From positions 186,001 through 250,000 of the forward strand of contig NZ_JBDWXV010000017.1 in the NCBI RefSeq assembly GCF_039982735.1: DNA of 64,000 nucleotides, in the 5' to 3' direction. This DNA is from Saccharospirillum sp039982735. GTDB lineage: Bacteria > Pseudomonadota > Gammaproteobacteria > Pseudomonadales > Natronospirillaceae. A program made the position numbers and the translations under genes. Below, piece by piece: positions 41,590 to 49,398 of the stretch; the stretch's first letter is position 1; each line of letters begins with the position of its first letter. Under the pieces are notes generated by a model, which had not been told where the DNA came from, searched no databases, and worked only from the letters and a program-made list of their open reading frames with translations.

Positions 41590-42231
41590 ATGGCGCGCGA
41601 TTTCGCCAACAAACCACCACCGCCCCCGCCGGAACGCAGCCGCATTCCGCGCTGGGTGTGGGTTTTTACCACCCTCGCGTCGGTGGCTTTCGTCGGGTTT
41701 CTAACCTACCTCAGCCAGATTCCGGCTGATGGTCAGGGTGCTCAGGCGGTGCGCGACCAGGTGCAGCAAATTCAGATTCCCTCGCGCTCTTCAGCGGAAA
41801 CAGCCCCTGAGCCGAGTGCAGAACCCGAAAAAGAAGCATCGACCACACCGTCGCTGGAGCAGGCGTTCGAGTTCTATCGGCTGCTGCGTGACGATGAGGT
41901 ACCCATTCAACTGACCCGGCCAGAAACGGATACTCCGGCTGGAACCGCCGATGCACCGACGGGTACCCGGACGCCGGCAACACCGGCCACGGCTGAGCGC
42001 TGGATCATTCAGGTTGCCTCGTTCAGCCGGGTTGCCGATGCCGACCGGTTGCGCGCCGAGCTGATCATCAACGGCCTGACTGAAGCGCACCTGAGCAGCG
42101 TCGACCTCGGCGACCGGGGTACCTTCCACCGCGTGATGGTTGGCCCCTTCGACAATCGTTCGCGCCTCAATCGGGCCCAGGATGTTCTGGCCGAACTCGA
42201 CCATCAGGTGATGGTACGTAACGCAGACTGA
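41590..42231 (+). CDS. SPOR-domain membrane protein (FtsN-like)
   Basis: A 213-residue bitopic protein with a proline-rich cytoplasmic tail (PPPPPPERS), a membrane helix at about 22-41, a low-complexity periplasmic linker rich in Pro, Thr and Glu, and a SPOR domain from about 136 (WIIQVASFSRVADADRLRAE) to the end. The layout and place after argS match FtsN-like proteins of Pseudomonas relatives. It probably localises to the septum by binding denuded glycan strands. It is co-transcribed with argS. Confidence 0.85.
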   Translation: MARDFANKPPPPPPERSRIPRWVWVFTTLASVAFVGFLTYLSQIPADGQGAQAVRDQVQQIQIPSRSSAETAPEPSAEPEKEASTTPSLEQAFEFYRLLRDDEVPIQLTRPETDTPAGTADAPTGTRTPATPATAERWIIQVASFSRVADADRLRAELIINGLTEAHLSSVDLGDRGTFHRVMVGPFDNRSRLNRAQDVLAELDHQVMVRNAD

Positions 42232-42251
42232 CGTTCCCGAGTTAGAACAAA

Positions 42252-42272
42252 GACCCCGATGTCGTCGGGGTC
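42252..42272 (+). terminator. Hairpin between the SPOR gene and hslV
   Basis: GACCCCGA-TGTCG-TCGGGGTC is a perfect 8-bp GC-rich stem 20 bp beyond the SPOR gene stop. No T-run follows, so it is at most a weak terminator. Confidence 0.45.
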
Positions 42273-42325
42273 GACGATCTCTCTGGCATCGACCTGCCCT
42301 ACTCGCCTTTACGCCCCGCCAACAC

Positions 42326-42354
42326 TTTGAAATTTGCCGCCCGCCCCCACATAC
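42326..42354 (+). promoter_or_regulatory. Putative heat-shock (sigma-32) promoter of hslVU
   Basis: CTTTGAAA at 42325-42332 and CCCCCACATAC at 42344-42354 resemble the sigma-32 -35 (CTTGAA) and -10 (CCCCATNT) elements, with about 14 bp between them. A transcript would start about 20 bp before ATG 42381, so the upstream in-frame ATG at 42327 would be excluded. hslVU is a heat-shock operon in E. coli. Confidence 0.5.
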
Positions 42355-42380
42355 CCGACAAAGCCTCAATGGATGTAGAG

Positions 42381-42899
42381 ATGACGACGATTGTTTCCGT
42401 GCGTCGCGACAACACCGTAGTGATCGGTGGCGACGGCCAGGTTTCCCTGGGCAACACCGTAATGAAAGGCAACGCCCGCAAAGTTCGCCGCCTGTATCAC
42501 GAAAAAGTGATCGCCGGCTTTGCCGGTGGCACCGCCGATGCCTTCACCCTTTTTGAAAAATTCGAAGGCCACCTGCAACAGCACAGTGGCCACCTGACTC
42601 GTTCAGCGGTTGAACTGGCCAAAGAATGGCGCAGCGACCGTGCCCTGCGCCGGCTCGAAGCCATGCTGGTGGTAGCCGACAAAGAAACCACCCTGGTGAT
42701 TTCCGGCACCGGTGATGTGGTTGAACCGGAGCATGGCATTGTCGCCATTGGTTCCGGCGGTAACTATGCCCTGGCGGCGGCGCGAGCCCTGCACGAAAAT
42801 ACCGAACTGGACGCTGACGCCATCGCGCGGCGGGCGCTGGATATCGCAGCCGATATCTGCGTGTTCACCAACCACAACGCCGTTTTCGAAGCGCTGTAA
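42381..42899 (+). CDS. hslV: ATP-dependent protease proteolytic subunit HslV
   Basis: This 172-residue peptidase forms the two-ring core of the HslUV protease. ATG 42381 gives MTTIVSVRRDN, so removal of Met exposes the catalytic threonine; the longer frame from 42327 would bury it. GDGQVSLGNTVMK and GSGGNYALAAARAL are family signatures. It is followed 11 bp later by hslU. Confidence 0.97.
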   Translation: MTTIVSVRRDNTVVIGGDGQVSLGNTVMKGNARKVRRLYHEKVIAGFAGGTADAFTLFEKFEGHLQQHSGHLTRSAVELAKEWRSDRALRRLEAMLVVADKETTLVISGTGDVVEPEHGIVAIGSGGNYALAAARALHENTELDADAIARRALDIAADICVFTNHNAVFEAL

Positions 42900-42910
42900 C
42901 GAGGTACCTG

Positions 42911-44254
42911 ATGTCAACCATGACCCCGCGCGAAATCGTCCATGAACTGGACAAATACATCATCGGCCAGGACCAGGCAAAGCGTTCCGTGGCCATTGCC
43001 CTGCGCAACCGCTGGCGCCGGATGCAGCTCGACGAGCGCATGCGCGAAGAGATTTCCCCGAAAAACATTCTGATGATCGGCCCCACCGGTGTCGGTAAAA
43101 CCGAGATCGCCCGCCGTCTGGCCAAACTGGCCAATGCACCCTTCATTAAAGTCGAAGCCACCAAGTTCACCGAAGTCGGTTACGTTGGCCGCGATGTAGA
43201 GAGCATCGTCCGCGACCTGGCCGAGACCGGCATAAAGATGTTCCGCGAACAGGCCATGCTCAGTGCCCGCCCGCGCGCTGAAGACGCCGCAGAAGATCGC
43301 ATTCTCGACATTCTTCTGCCACCCGCCCGGGGCGGTTACAGCGAGGAAAACGAAGAGAAGGACGCCCCGAAATCCGATTCCAGCACCCGCCAGATCTTCC
43401 GTAAGAAGATTCGCCAGGGCGAACTGGACGACAAGGAAATTGAGCTGGAAGTCGCCGAGCAATCCGGCGGCGTGGAAATCATGGCGCCTCCGGGCATGGA
43501 AGAGATGACCAGTCAGCTGCAGAACATGTTCTCCAACATGGGCAAGCAACGCACCAAGAAGCGCAAGATGAAGCTGAAAGACGCCATGCGGGTGCTGACG
43601 GATGAAGAGGCCGCCAAACTGGTTAACGAAGACGAACTGCGCCAGCAAGCGGTACAGGCCGTTGAACAGAACGGCATCGTCTTCCTCGATGAAATCGACA
43701 AAATCGCCAAAACTGAAAACCGGGGCGGCGGTGATGTTAGCCGCGAAGGTGTGCAGCGCGATTTGCTGCCGCTGATCGAAGGCAGCACCGTCACCACCAA
43801 GTACGGCATGATTCGCACCGATCACATCCTGTTCATCGGCAGCGGTGCTTTTCACTTCGCCAAACCCAGCGATCTGATTCCGGAACTCCAGGGCCGGTTG
43901 CCGATTCGGGTCGAACTGAATGCGCTGACACCTGAAGACTTCAAACGCATTCTGACTGAGCCGGACTACTGCATCACCGAGCAATACAAGGAGCTGATGC
44001 AGGCCGAAGGCCTGAACATTGAGTTCACCGACGATGCCATTGAAGCCCTGGCCAACACGGCGTTCCAGGTCAACGAGAACACCGAAAACATCGGAGCCCG
44101 TCGCCTGCACACCATTATGGAGCGCTTGTTCGAGGACCTATCCTATCGCGCCAGTGAAATGGGTGGCGAAAAGGTCACCATTGACGCCGCCTATGTCGAC
44201 AAGTACCTGGGCGAGCTATCGAAAAACGAAGACCTGAGCCGCTTCATCCTCTAA
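42911..44254 (+). CDS. hslU: ATP-dependent protease ATPase subunit HslU
   Basis: This 447-residue AAA+ unfoldase feeds substrates to HslV. Walker A GPTGVGKT is at residues 57-64, Walker B VFLDEIDKI at about 257, and the C-terminal tail DLSRFIL, which inserts into HslV pockets, is intact. The I domain (about 110-235) is present. The length is normal. It is in an operon with hslV and probably the DUF971 gene. Confidence 0.98.
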   Translation: MSTMTPREIVHELDKYIIGQDQAKRSVAIALRNRWRRMQLDERMREEISPKNILMIGPTGVGKTEIARRLAKLANAPFIKVEATKFTEVGYVGRDVESIVRDLAETGIKMFREQAMLSARPRAEDAAEDRILDILLPPARGGYSEENEEKDAPKSDSSTRQIFRKKIRQGELDDKEIELEVAEQSGGVEIMAPPGMEEMTSQLQNMFSNMGKQRTKKRKMKLKDAMRVLTDEEAAKLVNEDELRQQAVQAVEQNGIVFLDEIDKIAKTENRGGGDVSREGVQRDLLPLIEGSTVTTKYGMIRTDHILFIGSGAFHFAKPSDLIPELQGRLPIRVELNALTPEDFKRILTEPDYCITEQYKELMQAEGLNIEFTDDAIEALANTAFQVNENTENIGARRLHTIMERLFEDLSYRASEMGGEKVTIDAAYVDKYLGELSKNEDLSRFIL

Positions 44255-44299
44255 CCGGCCGGCGGCGGAGCCCCACTCCGCCGCCATGGAGACCCCGCC

Positions 44300-44680
44300 A
44301 TGAGTACGGCCCCCAAACGCATCACCTACCACAAAGAAGCTGGCGAACTGGAGCTTGTCTGGGCCGACGGCACCGAGCACCGACTCAGTGCCGAATTCCT
44401 GCGAGTTCACTCACCCTCAGCCGAGGTTCGCGGCCACGGCGTTGGTCAGGACGTACTGCAAGTGGGCAAACGTTACGTCACCATCACCGGCATCGAACCC
44501 ACTGGCCGCTACGCCATCAAAATCACCTTCGACGACAGCCACGACTCCGGCCTCTACGACTGGGCCTATCTGCGAAAACTGGGCGACGACCATGAAACCT
44601 ACTGGCAAACCTACCTCGACAGACTTAGTAAGGCTGGTGCCAGTCGCGAGCCACAGTTCATTCAGGCCAAGCAGCTCTAG
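44300..44680 (+). CDS. DUF971 (GBBH-like N-terminal domain) protein
   Basis: A 126-residue cytosolic protein consisting of the small domain found at the N-terminus of gamma-butyrobetaine hydroxylases, here standing alone. It carries LELVWADGTEHRLSAEFLRVHSPSAE and YDWAYLRKLG, the standard DUF971 motifs. Its place after hslVU is conserved in many Pseudomonadota. Standalone members have been linked to Fe-S or iron handling, but function is unsettled. A GGAG lies 8 nt before ATG 44300. Confidence 0.85.
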   Translation: MSTAPKRITYHKEAGELELVWADGTEHRLSAEFLRVHSPSAEVRGHGVGQDVLQVGKRYVTITGIEPTGRYAIKITFDDSHDSGLYDWAYLRKLGDDHETYWQTYLDRLSKAGASREPQFIQAKQL

Positions 44681-44727
44681 TTATCCCCTGTGGTTGAATG
44701 TTGGGCTGGGTTTGGTGGCTGTCGTCC

Positions 44728-44840
44728 GTGCCGGGCATCGGGTGACCCTGTCCGGGGTCGGCGTGGACCCGTCCATGGGGCCTAGACTGCAACATCCATG
44801 TTGCAGACTACCCCGGACAGGGTCACCCGATGCCCGTCAC
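44728..44840. repeat. Repeat D: 113-bp palindromic intergenic element
   Basis: Perfect 26-bp inverted arms at 44732-44757 and 44811-44836, the longest inner arms of the family, with further outer pairing. The apical hairpin CTGCAACAT-CC-ATGTTGCAG (44787-44806) differs from that of repeat B at two base pairs, and both sides have changed in step. It lies 47 bp past the DUF971 gene and 31 bp before repeat E, which points the other way. No outer terminal repeat is evident. Confidence 0.88.
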
Positions 44841-44871
44841 TTAGTGTTATGCAACCTCCAAAGCTAGTGGT

Positions 44872-45071
44872 CTGAGTTACTTAAGGTTCGGAGTTCGCAC
44901 CCAACCGAGTGTTGGGTGCTGGGTCTACCTATCCGGGGAAGTCTGAGGCATGGATGCCGAAGCCTAGGCCCCAGGGATGGGTTTATGCCGACCCCGGATA
45001 GGTAGACCCAGCGCCTGACACGGACTATTGGCAACACAGTAAAACTCAACTCCGAACCTTAAGTAACTCAG
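44872..45071. repeat. Repeat E: inverted 200-bp palindromic element
   Basis: It has perfect 24-bp terminal inverted repeats at 44872-44895 and 45048-45071 (containing CTTAAGGTTCGGAGTT) and a 113-bp core at 44909-45021 with perfect 21-bp arms at 44918-44938 and 44992-45012. Its conserved centre (GGGGTCGGCAT, CTAGG box) is on the minus strand, opposite to repeat D. The 466 bp between the DUF971 gene and ubiD hold only D and E plus about 75 bp before ubiD. Confidence 0.88.
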
Positions 45072-45146
45072 AACACGGACCCGCTCATCGAATTCGTCAT
45101 ATCGCCGCCAATGCATTAGCATTCGGTCTTTCCTTTTTTAGCAGGT

Positions 45147-46622
45147 ATGCCGGACCAGATGAAATACCGAGACCTCCGAGACTTTCTCGCCGGGCTGGAA
45201 GCGCGCGGTGAATTACGCCGCGTGACTCAGCCGGTCAGCCCCCACCTTGAAATGACCGATCTGTGCGATCGGATTTTGCGTCAGAAAGGCCCGGCGCTGC
45301 TGTTCGAGAACCCGACGGGTTACAACATTCCGGTATTGGGTAATCTGTTTGGTACGCCCGAACGGGTGGCCATGGGGATGGGTGCCGAATCGCTGGCCGA
45401 CTTGCGTGAAATAGGCAAGGTACTCGCCTATCTGAAAGAGCCTGATCCGCCCAAGGGTTTGAAAGACGCCTGGGATAAACTGCCGCTGGTTAAAAAAGTA
45501 CTGTCAATGGCGCCTAAGACCGTGCGTAAGGCGGTATGCCAGGAAGTGGTGCTCGAAGGTCCTGATGTGGACCTGTCGCAATGGCCTATCTGGACGTGCT
45601 GGCCGGAAGACGCCGCGCCGCTGGTGACCTGGCCGCTGGTGATTACCCAGGGCCCCAACGGCGGCCGCACCAATCTGGGGATCTATCGTCAGCAGGTGAT
45701 TGGCAAGAACAAACTGATCATGCGCTGGTTGTCGCATCGCGGCGGCGCGTTGGATTTTCAGGCCTGGAAGAAAGAGCGGCCCGGCGAGCCGTTTCCGATT
45801 GCCGTGGCGTTAGGGGCTGACCCTGCGACCATTCTGGGGGCGGTGACGCCGGTACCGGACTCTCTGTCCGAATACGCCTTTGCCGGATTACTGCGCGACA
45901 GCCGAACCGAGCTGGTCAAATGCAAGACGCATGACCTGATGGTGCCTGCCAGTGCGGAAATCATTCTCGAAGGCTACTTACACCCCGATGAGATGGCCGA
46001 CGAAGGGCCTTACGGTGACCACACCGGCTATTACAACGAAGTGGAACGCTTCCCGGTGTTTACCGTTGAGCGGCTGACGCACCGGACTGACCCGATCTAT
46101 CACAGCACCTTTACCGGCCGGCCACCGGATGAACCGGCCGTGTTGGGCGTGGCATTGAATGAAGTGTTCGTGCCGATTTTGCAAAAGCAGTTTCCGGAAA
46201 TTGTCGACTTCTATCTACCGCCCGAGGGCTGCTCCTACCGCATGGCGGTCATCAGTATGAAGAAGCAGTACCCCGGCCACGCCAAGCGGGTGATGATGGG
46301 TGCCTGGTCCTTCCTGCGTCAGTTTATGTACACCAAATACGTAATTGTGGTGGACGACGATGTGAATGCCCGGGACTGGAACGATGTGATCTGGGCGATC
46401 ACCACTCGCATGGATCCGAGCCGCGATACGGTGATGATCAACAATACGCCGATCGACTACCTGGATTTTGCCAGCCCGGTGGCGGGCCTCGGTTCCAAAA
46501 TGGGCATGGACGCGACCAACAAGTGGCCGGGTGAAACCGATCGGGAATGGGGTCGGGCCATCGTCAAAGACCCGCAAGTGTCTGCCCGGGTTGACACTCT
46601 GATGCAGGAATTGGGGTTTTAG
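45147..46622 (+). CDS. ubiD: 4-hydroxy-3-polyprenylbenzoate decarboxylase UbiD
   Basis: This 491-residue prenylated-FMN enzyme decarboxylates the polyprenylbenzoate intermediate of ubiquinone synthesis. Signatures include MKYRDLRDFLAGLEARGELRR at the start, WPEDAAPLVTWPLVITQGP and the catalytic E-R-E region DEGPYGDHTGYYN. Two starts are possible: ATG 45147 (SD-like AGCAGG only one base away) and ATG 45159, which matches family N-termini. A Fre-like flavin reductase lies two genes downstream, echoing the ubiD-fre pair of E. coli. Confidence 0.95.
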   Translation: MPDQMKYRDLRDFLAGLEARGELRRVTQPVSPHLEMTDLCDRILRQKGPALLFENPTGYNIPVLGNLFGTPERVAMGMGAESLADLREIGKVLAYLKEPDPPKGLKDAWDKLPLVKKVLSMAPKTVRKAVCQEVVLEGPDVDLSQWPIWTCWPEDAAPLVTWPLVITQGPNGGRTNLGIYRQQVIGKNKLIMRWLSHRGGALDFQAWKKERPGEPFPIAVALGADPATILGAVTPVPDSLSEYAFAGLLRDSRTELVKCKTHDLMVPASAEIILEGYLHPDEMADEGPYGDHTGYYNEVERFPVFTVERLTHRTDPIYHSTFTGRPPDEPAVLGVALNEVFVPILQKQFPEIVDFYLPPEGCSYRMAVISMKKQYPGHAKRVMMGAWSFLRQFMYTKYVIVVDDDVNARDWNDVIWAITTRMDPSRDTVMINNTPIDYLDFASPVAGLGSKMGMDATNKWPGETDREWGRAIVKDPQVSARVDTLMQELGF

Positions 46623-46658
46623 TGCCAACTATTGAACACAGTGTTTCAACCTGACCTC

Positions 46659-46687
46659 TTGGAACGCACATCATCTGCCCCTATAAT
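46659..46687 (+). promoter_or_regulatory. Sigma-70-type promoter before the ygjV-like gene
   Basis: TTGGAA (46659-46664), a 17-bp spacer and a perfect TATAAT (46682-46687) form the best consensus promoter in the window. It lies 39 bp before ATG 46727 and would let the downstream genes be expressed apart from ubiD. Confidence 0.6.
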
Positions 46688-46726
46688 CCTGACCATTAAG
46701 TCAACTTTATAACTCAAGGCACATTG

Positions 46727-47149
46727 ATGAACGGTTTGGAACTGAACTGGCTGGAGCTCTACGGCTACCTGGGCTCGGCGTTGATCGCCATTTCCCTGAT
46801 GATGAGCGACATTCGCAAGCTGCGCTGGATCAATCTGGTCGGCGCGGGCTCCTTTGCCAGCTATGGTCTGCTGATTGGCTCCTGGCCGGTGGCGATTCTG
46901 AACGGCTTTATCGTGCTGATCGATGTGGTGCACCTGTGGCAACTGTCGCGGCAAACCACCGTGAGCCGCTCTGTTGAGTTTGCCGCTGGTGATACCTATG
47001 TGCAGACGGTTCTGGCTGATATCTGGCCGCAGCTACTGACATTGAACAAGACCCAGCAGATTCTCGTCGAATTCGGGGGTGCTCAACCAAAGGCATTTAC
47101 CCTGATCGACCAGGAAGAGACGGCGACAGAACACCGCCTGGCGGCCTGA
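46727..47149 (+). CDS. YgjV-like inner-membrane protein
   Basis: A 140-residue protein whose first 80 residues form about three hydrophobic helices (LYGYLGSALIAISLMMSD, INLVGAGSFASYGLLIG, VAILNGFIVLIDVVHLW), the YgjV/PQ-loop-like pattern. The C-terminal 55 residues are soluble and may form a small alpha/beta domain. Function of the family is unknown. ATG 46727 is chosen; a TTG directly before it is in frame. It sits between ubiD and the flavin reductase gene. Confidence 0.7.
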   Translation: MNGLELNWLELYGYLGSALIAISLMMSDIRKLRWINLVGAGSFASYGLLIGSWPVAILNGFIVLIDVVHLWQLSRQTTVSRSVEFAAGDTYVQTVLADIWPQLLTLNKTQQILVEFGGAQPKAFTLIDQEETATEHRLAA

Positions 47150-47220
47150 CAGCCAGGGTTCCACCGGGCTTGCTCCGCTGTGTATAATGTCCATTGACAT
47201 TAACCAAACGGAGCCGCCCA

Positions 47221-47940
47221 GTGTCTCAAGCGTCCGCGACCACAACTGCCACCCTGCATGATCTGAAAAAACTCAGCGGCGGTGTCTGGATGGTTCAACT
47301 CAAGCCGCTCACCCCCTATTCCTATTGCGCCGGTCAGTTTACCGAGCTCATGGTTCCCGGTTTCACCTCGCTGTATTACACCATCGCCAGCAGCCCGAGC
47401 AGCCCCTGTGTGGAACTGCATATTCAAACAGGAACCGATCAGGCGGATGCCCTGATCGACTATTTGAAAGATGCCGACTCCGTTGAACTCGCCCCCGCTG
47501 GTGGCGATTGCCGGCTCGAGGTATTGCCGGAAGAAAACGGCCCTCTGTTACTGATCGCTTCAGGAACCGGGTTCAGCCAGGTTAAATCCATTGTTGAAGA
47601 CCTTCTCTCCCAGCACGCCCGACGCCCCATACACCTGTACTGGTCAGGGCACCGGCTGAGTCAACTATACATGCTGCAAAAAGCAGAGAATTGGGCCGAT
47701 CTGCACGATAACATCCACGTTTCAGCGCTGATCTCCGAACACAGTCACTGGGAAGACAAACACCAGATGCTGGTGCACAGCATTCTTGGCGACCACAGCG
47801 ATCTGAACCAGTGCCAGGCGATATGCTGCGGCTCGCCCGCCATGGTCTATACCGTGCTCGACAGCCTTTGCAGCAAGGGTTTTCGTCGCGACGCCATGCT
47901 CAGCGATGTCTTTATGTTCGCCCCGAGGGAGGCGCAATGA
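47221..47940 (+). CDS. Fre-like NAD(P)H-flavin reductase
   Basis: A 239-residue ferredoxin-reductase-fold protein close in length and ending (DVFMFAP) to E. coli Fre (233 residues). An N-terminal flavin-binding barrel (SYCAGQFTELMVPG) is followed by an NAD-binding domain (LLIASGTGFSQVKSIVEDLL). Odd point: the flavin-phosphate motif RxYS/T reads LYYT, with Leu in place of the usual Arg. GTG 47221 (ACGGAG 7 nt upstream) is favoured over an upstream TTG at 47194. A TATAAT at 47183-47188 may be a weak promoter. It probably supplies reduced FMN for the UbiX/UbiD cofactor, as inferred from neighbourhood. It overlaps the regulator gene by 4 bp. Confidence 0.82.
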   Translation: MSQASATTTATLHDLKKLSGGVWMVQLKPLTPYSYCAGQFTELMVPGFTSLYYTIASSPSSPCVELHIQTGTDQADALIDYLKDADSVELAPAGGDCRLEVLPEENGPLLLIASGTGFSQVKSIVEDLLSQHARRPIHLYWSGHRLSQLYMLQKAENWADLHDNIHVSALISEHSHWEDKHQMLVHSILGDHSDLNQCQAICCGSPAMVYTVLDSLCSKGFRRDAMLSDVFMFAPREAQ

Positions 47941-48683
47941 ACACCGCCGATGTTCTGCAAATCTTCGGCCTCGAACCCCGGGAAACCCGATTGTATCTGG
48001 CACTGCTGCAATCGGGCCCGGCCTCGATTCGGGACATCGCCGATCGCGCTGGCATCAACCGGGGCACCACCCATGAGTTGCTTAAACGTATGCAGCAGAA
48101 AGGCGTGGTCAGTTACTTTCCCAAAGGCAAGCGCCGGCACTTCAGCGCCGAACCGCCACAACGCCTCAGGGAACTGGCCCTCAATCACCAGCAGCAGGTG
48201 ACTGAAGCGCTGGAATTGCTGGACGACAAAGTGATTCCCGAACTGAGCCATTTGCGTCCGGCCACCGGTAATGCCGATGTACACTATTATGAAGGGGATG
48301 ACGGCATCGAACTGGTGCTGAAAGACATCCTCTCCACCGTCAGCGAACAGGAAAACCGCAGTTATTGCATATACTCGGCCAAGGCAATCCGGAAATACCT
48401 GTATCGCCCATTCCCCAACTACACCCGTCAGCGGGTCAAGATGGGCATCAAGGTTAAGGTAATCGCCATTGGTGAAGGCGGTGAAGAAGCGGCATTGGCC
48501 GACCGGAAGTGGATCAACGAACCCTCCAGTGACCGGGCCGGCAGTTACATCGCCATCTACCCGCCCAAGGTGGCGATGATCTCACTGAGTCATGGTGATT
48601 TACCGACCGCTGTAGTGATCAATTCCCCGACCATCGCCAATACACAGCAAGTGATTTTTAATACGTTGTGGGAAAGTTTGTAG
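47937..48683 (+). CDS. TrmB-type transcriptional regulator
   Basis: A 248-residue protein with an N-terminal winged helix (FGLEPRETRLYLALLQSGPA, IADRAGINRGTTHELLKRM), a short coiled coil (about 80-110) and a C-terminal PLD-like/effector domain (YYEGDDGIELVLKDIL, IKVKVIAIGEG). TrmB regulators are typical of archaea and respond to sugars there; bacterial members are less studied. Its ATG overlaps the reductase stop (ATGA), so both are made together. Its targets and ligand are unknown; autoregulation of the flavin reductase unit is a guess. Confidence 0.82.
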   Translation: MNTADVLQIFGLEPRETRLYLALLQSGPASIRDIADRAGINRGTTHELLKRMQQKGVVSYFPKGKRRHFSAEPPQRLRELALNHQQQVTEALELLDDKVIPELSHLRPATGNADVHYYEGDDGIELVLKDILSTVSEQENRSYCIYSAKAIRKYLYRPFPNYTRQRVKMGIKVKVIAIGEGGEEAALADRKWINEPSSDRAGSYIAIYPPKVAMISLSHGDLPTAVVINSPTIANTQQVIFNTLWESL

Positions 48684-48701
48684 AGTCGACTGGCTATTGA
48701 T

Positions 48702-48977
48702 GTCACTCAAGTTTCGGAGTTCGCCTGGGAATTAGCGACGGGCGCCGGGTGTGCTCCTGTGGGGAAGTCCGCAGCAGGGACTATAACGCCTGGAGCGTTT
48801 TAGTATGAGCAAAGCGAGCCCAAAGGGTGAATCCCATGGACGGGATTCATATCCTGCGGCCTAGGCTCCATGGATGGATTGAGTGGGCGGCATCCCGCCC
48901 GACCCCACAGGAGCACACCCGGTGGCCGGCGCGGGCTAACACCTCTAAGGCGACCCGAACTCCGGAACTTGAGTGAC
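48702..48977. repeat. Repeat F: 276-bp palindromic element with apical module
   Basis: It fills the gap between the convergent regulator and cdd genes. Terminal inverted repeats of 22 bp with one wobble mismatch (48702-48723, 48956-48977) enclose perfect 20-bp arms (48745-48764, 48903-48922). The apex differs from B-E: the usual 20-nt hairpin is replaced by a longer module with its own hairpins at 48781-48803 and 48829-48848, plus a 14-nt addition with a GGGCGG/CCGCCC stem near 48883-48900. Conserved blocks place its orientation on the minus strand. Confidence 0.88.
48805..48864 (+). CDS. Possible 19-residue micro-ORF in repeat F
   Basis: ATG at 48805 opens MSKASPKGESHGRDSYPAA, ending in the conserved CCTAGG box. 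GGAG lies 9 nt upstream and overlaps the edge of a hairpin loop (loop 48790-48794). Repeat G has a frame of the same length at the same place. Translation is unproven; the frame may be a by-product of conserved RNA or DNA structure. Confidence 0.25.
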   Translation: MSKASPKGESHGRDSYPAA

Positions 48978-48993
48978 AGCCCCCAAGCCGGCT

Positions 48994-49398
48994 TCACAAC
49001 CCTTCGAAACTAAACCCGTCCGGCAACAGTTCAGCCACCGTCCAGCGCTTATAGGCTTCGCCATCATTGGTCGCCCACACCACACCATCAGCCGGCATGA
49101 ACTCGGCGATCACCTGGCGGCAGCCGCCGCAGGGCGAGAACAAATGCTCGCCCGGCATAAAAACCACCAGTTCGGTGATCTCACCGGGTCGCACACCGGT
49201 AGCCGCGGCCGTGTTAATAGCGTTGCGTTCACCACACATACCCAGTGGATAAGAGCGATTTTCGATATTGCAGCCTGAAAATACCTCGCCATTGCGGGTT
49301 CGCAAGGCCGCACCTACCGGAAACTGGCTGTAAGGTACGTACGCGTTGGCCGCTACCGTTTTCGCAGCAGCCTTCAATTCAGTCTCGGGTTGGCTCAT
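48994..49398 (-). CDS. cdd: Cytidine deaminase
   Basis: This 134-residue zinc enzyme deaminates cytidine and deoxycytidine to uridines for pyrimidine salvage. The short tetrameric form: CNIENRSYPLGMCGERNAI holds the first zinc cysteine and the catalytic Glu, and PCGGCRQV the other two cysteines. The usual CAE reads CGE here, a small change that leaves ligand and Glu in place. ATG overlaps the deoD stop (ATGA). Confidence 0.93.
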   Translation of the reverse strand: MSQPETELKAAAKTVAANAYVPYSQFPVGAALRTRNGEVFSGCNIENRSYPLGMCGERNAINTAAATGVRPGEITELVVFMPGEHLFSPCGGCRQVIAEFMPADGVVWATNDGEAYKRWTVAELLPDGFSFEGL

